9,289 nucleotides of DNA from Devosia sp. Lineage in GTDB: Bacteria; Pseudomonadota; Alphaproteobacteria; Rhizobiales; Devosiaceae. Shown in pieces: positions 5,641 to 9,289 of the stretch. The position numbers and the translations under genes are program-made. Within the stretch, counting starts at the first letter, position 1; each line of letters starts with the position of its first letter. The DNA is taken from the NCBI GenBank assembly GCA_028290245.1, contig JAQGKG010000274.1, forward strand, positions 1 to 9,289, in the 5' to 3' direction. Below the pieces are notes generated by a model that was not told the DNA's origin, made no database searches, and was given only the letters and a program-made list of their open reading frames with translations.

Positions 5641-6536
5641 GCGTCATCCTTAAACTCACTCGCGCCGGTCCGCTGACCAGCATTCAAGATCTCGGCCGCT
5701 TCGGCATGCTGCGCCACGGCATCAGCGCCTCCGGCCCGATGGATCGAACTGCGTACTTGTCGGCGGGCCAGCTTGCCGGTGGCGGGCAGGGCGGCATTGA
5801 GTTCACCATGGCGGGCCTCGAAATCACCGTGGCCAGTGGCCGCTGCCGTGTAGGCTTTTGCGGCGGCAATTTCGTAGTTCGGGTCAACGATCAGGCTCTG
5901 GCCTGGCCGGGCGCCGCGGAACTGGGCGCCGGTGACAGACTGGCCATAACGCCCGGCGCCTGGGGCAACTACGGCCACCTGCGCTTCGATGGCGATATCC
6001 TCGCCCAGCCCATGATGGGCAGCATCGCCACCAGCAGCCGGGCTGGCTTAGGCGGTCTCGATGGTCGCTCCTTGCATGTCGGCGACGTAATTGAACTCAT
6101 TGGATCAGGCGCCGAACCTGTCGTCCCGGTAGTACGAGAGCGGACTGACGGCCCGATCCGAATCATCTGGGGGATTCACGCCGACCTTTTCTCGCAGGAA
6201 TTGCGCCAGAAATTCCTCGACGCCAGCTTTACCATATCCTCTCGCCTTGACCGCATGGGGGTCCGGCTGGAGGATGACGACAAGGTCTTTACTGACGCGA
6301 CCAACCTGTCGCTGGTCTCCGACGCCATCGTGCCCGGCGATATCCAGATCCTCGGGGACGGCACGCCGATCGTGCTGATGCGCGATCACCAGCCCACCGG
6401 CGGATATCCGCGTATCGGCACCGTCATCACCGTGGATCTCGACCGCTTCGCGCAATTGCGCCCCGGCAGCGCGGTTGCGTTTCGGCCTGTCACGGTGGAA
6501 CATGCCCACGCGCTGTTGCGGGGCAGTAAGACATGA
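5637..6536 (+). CDS. pxpC: PxpC (KipA-like), 5-oxoprolinase subunit C
   Basis: Partner of PxpB in the ATP-dependent lactam-opening complex, homologous to a carboxyltransferase region of urea carboxylase. It has 299 residues, near the usual length. Family motifs in order are GPLTSIQDLGRFG at 11-23, SGPMD at 32-36, SRLDRMGVRL at 202-211, SDAIVPGDIQ at 228-237, DGTPIVLMRD at 241-250 and TGGYPRIG at 254-261. The segment that is usually GPQ or GPR before the second half reads GIHADLF (179-185) here, pointing to a subclade distinct from the E. coli protein. The ATG overlaps the pxpB stop by four bases and has GAGG about 8 bases upstream, so translation is probably coupled. The same ATGA overlap links it to pxpA. 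The exact lactam substrate is inferred. Confidence 0.9.
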   Translation: MSVILKLTRAGPLTSIQDLGRFGMLRHGISASGPMDRTAYLSAGQLAGGGQGGIEFTMAGLEITVASGRCRVGFCGGNFVVRVNDQALAWPGAAELGAGDRLAITPGAWGNYGHLRFDGDILAQPMMGSIATSSRAGLGGLDGRSLHVGDVIELIGSGAEPVVPVVRERTDGPIRIIWGIHADLFSQELRQKFLDASFTISSRLDRMGVRLEDDDKVFTDATNLSLVSDAIVPGDIQILGDGTPIVLMRDHQPTGGYPRIGTVITVDLDRFAQLRPGSAVAFRPVTVEHAHALLRGSKT

Positions 6537-7294
6537 CGACGATCGACCTCAATGCCGATCTGGGCGAAGGCATGGGCACCGACGAGGATCTGCTGGACAT
6601 CGTCTCTAGCGCCTCGATTGCCTGCGGCGGCCACGCCGGCGATTCACCGACCATCCGGCACATTCTCAAATTCTGCAAAGCCCGTGGCGTTCGCGCCGGT
6701 GCGCATCCCGGCTATGCCGACCCCAAGCGCTTCGGCCGGTTTCGTGTGGTCATGCCGCTCGATCAACTGCTCGGCCAGATTCGCAGCCAGATGTTCCTGG
6801 TGCGCTTTATCGCCGATGAGGTCGGTGTCCCGCTGTCCTATGTAAAATTGCATGGCGCATTGGCTAATCAGACCGCCGAAGAACTCGCCTTCGCGGTCGG
6901 CATCTTCGCCACCATCCAGGCCATGGATCGCAAGATGGCGGTGCTGGCACTCGACAACAGCGCCCAAGTCCGCGCTGCCAAGGCAGTCGGCATGCCACTG
7001 ATACGTGAGGCCTATGCCGACCGGGCCTATACGGCGGAGGGACTTCTTGTTCCTCGCACGCAAGAGGGCGCCGTCATCCACGACAGTGAAGAAGTGATCG
7101 CGCGATGCCTGCGCCTTGCCAAAGCCGGGGAGATCGTCGCCATCGACGGCACGGTGCTGAAATCCTTCGCACGGTCGATCTGCCTGCACGGCGACACGCC
7201 GGGCGCCGTCGATCTGGCCCGCGATGTGCGCGACGCGCTGGAAGGCGAGGGCATTACCATCGCCGCCAACTCGCCTGAGCCAGCGGACGCCTAG
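6533..7294 (+). CDS. pxpA: PxpA (LamB/YcsF family), 5-oxoprolinase subunit A
   Basis: Catalytic-type subunit of the 5-oxoprolinase complex, a cytoplasmic LamB/YcsF barrel protein of 253 residues (E. coli PxpA is close to 244). Motifs in order are DLNADLGEG at 5-13, ACGGHAGD at 30-37, GAHPGYAD at 56-63, YVKLHGALANQ at 103-113, ADRAY at 162-166, LVPRTQ at 172-177 and CLHGD at 207-211. The hallmark usually reads VKPHGALYN; here P is L and Y is A, while K, H and G remain. The start overlaps the pxpC stop in ATGA. Nearby Shine-Dalgarno pairing is weak (CGGGG), consistent with coupled translation. No biotin carboxylase or carrier gene adjoins the operon inside the window. It ends convergently with livF, with a palindrome between them. 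Confidence 0.9.
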   Translation: MTTIDLNADLGEGMGTDEDLLDIVSSASIACGGHAGDSPTIRHILKFCKARGVRAGAHPGYADPKRFGRFRVVMPLDQLLGQIRSQMFLVRFIADEVGVPLSYVKLHGALANQTAEELAFAVGIFATIQAMDRKMAVLALDNSAQVRAAKAVGMPLIREAYADRAYTAEGLLVPRTQEGAVIHDSEEVIARCLRLAKAGEIVAIDGTVLKSFARSICLHGDTPGAVDLARDVRDALEGEGITIAANSPEPADA

Positions 7295-7302
7295 CTAAAA
7301 CA

Positions 7303-7365
7303 TACCCTGGGCCTCTCTGGGGAGAGTGATATCGGCGGAATGCCTTGGTCGAAAGGCCCAGGGTA
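7303..7365 (-). terminator. Palindrome with internal hairpin between pxpA and livF
   Basis: TACCCTGGGCC (7303-7313) and GGCCCAGGGTA (7355-7365) are a perfect 11-bp inverted repeat. Within the 41-base interior, CTCTC (7313-7317) pairs with GAGAG (7322-7326) around TGGG, and a short GGC/GCC pairing (7334-7344) is also possible, giving a branched fold. On the minus strand it is followed by TGTTTTAG, so it suits termination of the liv transcript 17 bases past the livF stop. On the plus strand no T-run follows, so a role for pxpA is less clear. Confidence 0.6.
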
Positions 7366-7369
7366 GCTT

Positions 7370-7382
7370 GGATCGCCGATCC
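7370..7382. repeat. 13-bp palindrome at the livF stop
   Basis: GGATCG-C-CGATCC is a perfect 6+1+6 palindrome that ends on the last base of the livF stop codon, next to the larger inverted repeat. It could extend the terminator structure or be a protein site; nothing in the sequence decides between these. Confidence 0.35.
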
Positions 7383-8152
7383 TAGATGGCTAGGTATTCG
7401 CGGCGAAGTTCGGTGTTGTCGAGGACCTCTTTGGCGGTGCCAGCGAAGGCCACTTCGCCAGTGTCGAGGATCACGGCGCGGTCGGCCAGTTTCAGGGCCG
7501 CGACCGCATTTTGCTCGACGATGATGGTGGTAATGCCCAGCGGCTTGATCGAGTGCAGGATGCGCTCGATCTCCTGCACGATCACCGGTGCAAGGCCCTC
7601 GTAGGGCTCGTCCAGCAGCAAGAGTTTCAGGTCGCGTGCCAGTGCCCGGGCGATGGCCAGCATTTGCTGCTCGCCACCCGACAGAGTCACGCTCTCCTGC
7701 TTGCGGCGCTCGGCCAGCCGTGGAAAGCTCTGGTAAATCTGATCGAGGCCCCAGCCGTTGCCAGGCGCAACCTTGGCCAGCATGATGTTTTCTTCGACCG
7801 TCAGGCCGGAGATGATGCGACGGTCTTCCGGCACCAGCTGGATTCCGGCGCGCGCCGCCTGATAGCTCTTCATTTGGTGGATTGGCTGGTCCTCAAGCCA
7901 GATCTCACCCTGCCGCAGCTGTGGGTTGTCGGTGCGTGCGATGGCCCGCAAGGTCGAGGTCTTGCCGGCACCATTGCGGCCGAGCAGCGCCAGGATTTCG
8001 CCTTTGCGCACATCCAGCGATACGCCTTGAACGATGTAGCTCTCGCCATAATAGGCGTGCATGTTGCGGATCGAGAAAAACGGCCGCGTCTTCTCGGTGG
8101 CTACGGCTTGGCTGTTGGCGATAGTCTGAGCTTCCTTAGCGATCGCACTCAT
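7382..8152 (-). CDS. livF: LivF, branched-chain amino acid ABC importer ATPase
   Basis: Cytoplasmic ATP-hydrolysing subunit that works with LivG on the LivHM permease to import leucine, isoleucine, valine or related amino acids (HAAT family). It has 256 residues from the ATG: Walker A GRNGAGKT at 58-65, Q-loop Q105, signature LSGGEQQ at 147-153, Walker B LLLLDEP at 167-173. VEQNA stands where other ATPases carry the switch histidine, as is usual for LivF. The N-terminus has about 20 extra residues before FFSIRNMHAYYGE compared with E. coli LivF. The ATG shares one base with the livG stop (TGATG) and has GGAGG 9 bases upstream, so it is preferred over a TTG one codon earlier. Which amino acid or amide is carried cannot be read from the ATPase. 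Confidence 0.9.
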   Translation of the reverse strand: MSAIAKEAQTIANSQAVATEKTRPFFSIRNMHAYYGESYIVQGVSLDVRKGEILALLGRNGAGKTSTLRAIARTDNPQLRQGEIWLEDQPIHQMKSYQAARAGIQLVPEDRRIISGLTVEENIMLAKVAPGNGWGLDQIYQSFPRLAERRKQESVTLSGGEQQMLAIARALARDLKLLLLDEPYEGLAPVIVQEIERILHSIKPLGITTIIVEQNAVAALKLADRAVILDTGEVAFAGTAKEVLDNTELRREYLAI

Positions 8153-8916
8153 CAATGGGTGCCTCCGAGATAGGCTTCCTGGACTTTCGGATTGCCGCGC
8201 ACCTGGTCGGGCGTTCCGTCGGCGATGATGCGGCCTTGCGCCAGTACCGAGATCTTGTCGGCCAGCGAAAACACCACATGCATGTCGTGCTCGATGATCA
8301 CCTTGGTCATGCCGCGGCTTTTGATCTTCTTGAGCAACTCGATGGTGGTGTTGGTGTCATGACGAGACATGCCAGCGGTTGGCTCATCCAGCAGCAACAG
8401 CCGCGGATGCTGGATGAGGCACATCGCCAGCTCCATTCGCCGCTTGTCGCCACGGCTCAGGCTCCCGGCGGCCATCTCACGGCTGCCGAACATGCCGACA
8501 TCCTCCAGCATGGCTTCTGCCTCGGCCAGGATGCCGGTTTCGCTATCGAGCCCGCGCAGCATGTTGAGCTTGAAGGCGCCATCGCGCTTGGCAAGGGCCG
8601 GGATCATCACGTTGTGCAGCACTGACAGGTCGGCGAAAATCTCTGGCGTCTGGAACACCCGGGCAATTCCGAGCTGGTTGATCTGATATGGCTTGCGGCC
8701 GGTCAGGATGGCGCCATCGAAGATCACCTGTCCGCTGGTCGGGGCCAGCTTGCCGATGATTACGTTGAGCAGCGTCGATTTGCCGGCGCCGTTCGGCCCG
8801 ATGATGGCGTGGGTCTGGCCTTCCTCGACCTGCAGGTCGATATCGGCCAAGGCGTGCAGGCCGCCAAAGCGCTTGTGGACGTCGGCAACATGCAGGACGA
8901 CATTGGGAGCGGTCAT
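8152..8916 (-). CDS. livG: LivG, branched-chain amino acid ABC importer ATPase
   Basis: Second ATPase of the HAAT-type importer, a 254-residue cytoplasmic protein. Visible motifs are Walker A GPNGAGKS at 40-47, Q-loop Q89 in RVFQTPEIF, signature LSRGDKRR at 153-160, Walker B LLLLDEPTAGM at 173-183, switch histidine H200 in IIEHDMH, and the LivG-type ending NPKVQEAYLG. The signature departs from LSGGQ at the third position and after the G. The reading frame is open for 112 more codons upstream, but those residues are the out-of-frame shadow of livM. The ATG at 8916 has AGGA 9 bases upstream and lies 11 bp after the livM stop. The homologous UrtD urea importer ATPase is a possible alternative, though neighbouring sequences favour Liv. 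Confidence 0.9.
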   Translation of the reverse strand: MTAPNVVLHVADVHKRFGGLHALADIDLQVEEGQTHAIIGPNGAGKSTLLNVIIGKLAPTSGQVIFDGAILTGRKPYQINQLGIARVFQTPEIFADLSVLHNVMIPALAKRDGAFKLNMLRGLDSETGILAEAEAMLEDVGMFGSREMAAGSLSRGDKRRMELAMCLIQHPRLLLLDEPTAGMSRHDTNTTIELLKKIKSRGMTKVIIEHDMHVVFSLADKISVLAQGRIIADGTPDQVRGNPKVQEAYLGGTH

Positions 8917-8927
8917 GGTCTGGCGTC

Positions 8928-9289
8928 CTACTCGGCAGGTTGCGGTTGTGGCGCGGCTCTGCCGGGCTTGTCTTTCGGCTTGCGGTCGAACAGATGCGCG
9001 ATGCGGCGCACCCCTTCCATGATGCCGCCCGGCAGGAACACCACGACCAGCACGAACAGCAGGCCAAGCGTCAGGAACCAGCCTTCGCCGACGAACTTGC
9101 TTGATATCGCCACCATCACGTCCCCTGCGCCTTCCGGCAGGAAGCCCCAGAAGCGCTGCAGGATGCCATCGTTGATGGCCGAGAAGATGTTCTCGAAATA
9201 CTTGATCAGCCAGGCGCCAATCACTGGGCCAACCAGTGTGCCGGAGCAACACAGGATGGTCATCAAAACCACTTCGCCCGATGCCGTCC
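8928..9289 (-). CDS. livM: LivM, branched-chain amino acid ABC importer permease (5' part outside window)
   Basis: C-terminal 120 residues of an inner-membrane permease that with LivH forms the channel of the HAAT importer. The visible frame enters from the right edge with TASGEVVLMTIL and continues CCSGTLVGPVIGAWLIKYFENIF. A last membrane segment, LTLGLLFVLVVVFLPGGIMEG, follows, and then a basic, proline-rich cytoplasmic tail. GTLxGPxIGA and the LFLPGG-like end are typical of LivM. The residues just before SGTL are usually GG but are CC here (TGT TGC). The stop lies 11 bp before livG, in the order M-G-F expected for such operons; livH and the binding protein would lie beyond the right edge if the order holds. 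Confidence 0.88.
   Translation of the reverse strand, partial: TASGEVVLMTILCCSGTLVGPVIGAWLIKYFENIFSAINDGILQRFWGFLPEGAGDVMVAISSKFVGEGWFLTLGLLFVLVVVFLPGGIMEGVRRIAHLFDRKPKDKPGRAAPQPQPAE

Noticed and set aside
4987..7294. pxpBCA as part of one transport operon with liv
   Set aside because: The two are convergent and separated by a likely terminator. A functional link through amino acid uptake is possible but they are not co-transcribed.
7511..8173. 220-codon plus-strand frame opposite livF
   Set aside because: Antisense to a clear ABC ATPase with all motifs; no ribosome site or recognisable protein.
8917..9252. 112-codon extension upstream of livG giving a 366-residue protein
   Set aside because: The added residues are arginine-rich frame-shadow sequence overlapping livM in another frame; the ATG at 8916 has a Shine-Dalgarno site and gives the normal LivG length.
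1..9289. CRISPR arrays, insertion sequences, tRNA genes or phage genes
   Set aside because: No regularly spaced repeats, transposase or integrase motifs, or tRNA-like folds were found by reading both strands.

Overview
The window looks like chromosomal DNA from a GC-rich alphaproteobacterium, probably of the order Hyphomicrobiales and possibly Devosia-like. That placement is an inference from protein style, base composition and gene content; no rRNA or marker gene is present. It carries two ABC importer operons (both cut by the window edges), a three-gene 5-oxoprolinase-type operon, and a patch of small unknown genes between them. No mobile element, CRISPR array, tRNA or rRNA was seen.

Left part (1-2950, minus strand): ugpB-ugpA-ugpE, encoding the periplasmic binding protein and two membrane permeases of a glycerol-3-phosphate / glycerophosphodiester importer. 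ugpE runs off the left edge, and the ATPase gene (ugpC) would be expected beyond it. Upstream of ugpB is a row of PhoB-like half-sites in 11-bp register (2900-2950), so the operon is probably induced by phosphate starvation. A strong GC hairpin between ugpB and ugpA probably keeps binding-protein mRNA above permease mRNA.

Middle part (3046-4864): a DUF1003 membrane protein and two adjacent small genes on the minus strand, then two small genes on the plus strand. All four small genes are 58-77 codons long. None is recognised, but three have starts fixed by good Shine-Dalgarno sites downstream of the first possible start. Several hairpins punctuate the patch.

Right part: pxpB-pxpC-pxpA (4987-7294, plus strand), joined by two ATGA overlaps, encodes a 5-oxoprolinase (ATP-dependent lactam opening) complex of a somewhat divergent subfamily. 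It converges on livM-livG-livF (7382-9289, minus strand), the permease end and both ATPases of a branched-chain amino acid (HAAT family) importer; livM runs off the right edge. An 11-bp perfect inverted repeat with internal pairing separates the convergent operons and probably terminates the liv transcript.

Nothing in the window amounts to a clearly new biological system. The points most worth a second look are the extended Pho-box array, the pxpB start region (no ATG or GTG available), the hallmark-residue changes in PxpA and PxpC, the cluster of small orphan genes, and the intergenic palindromes.
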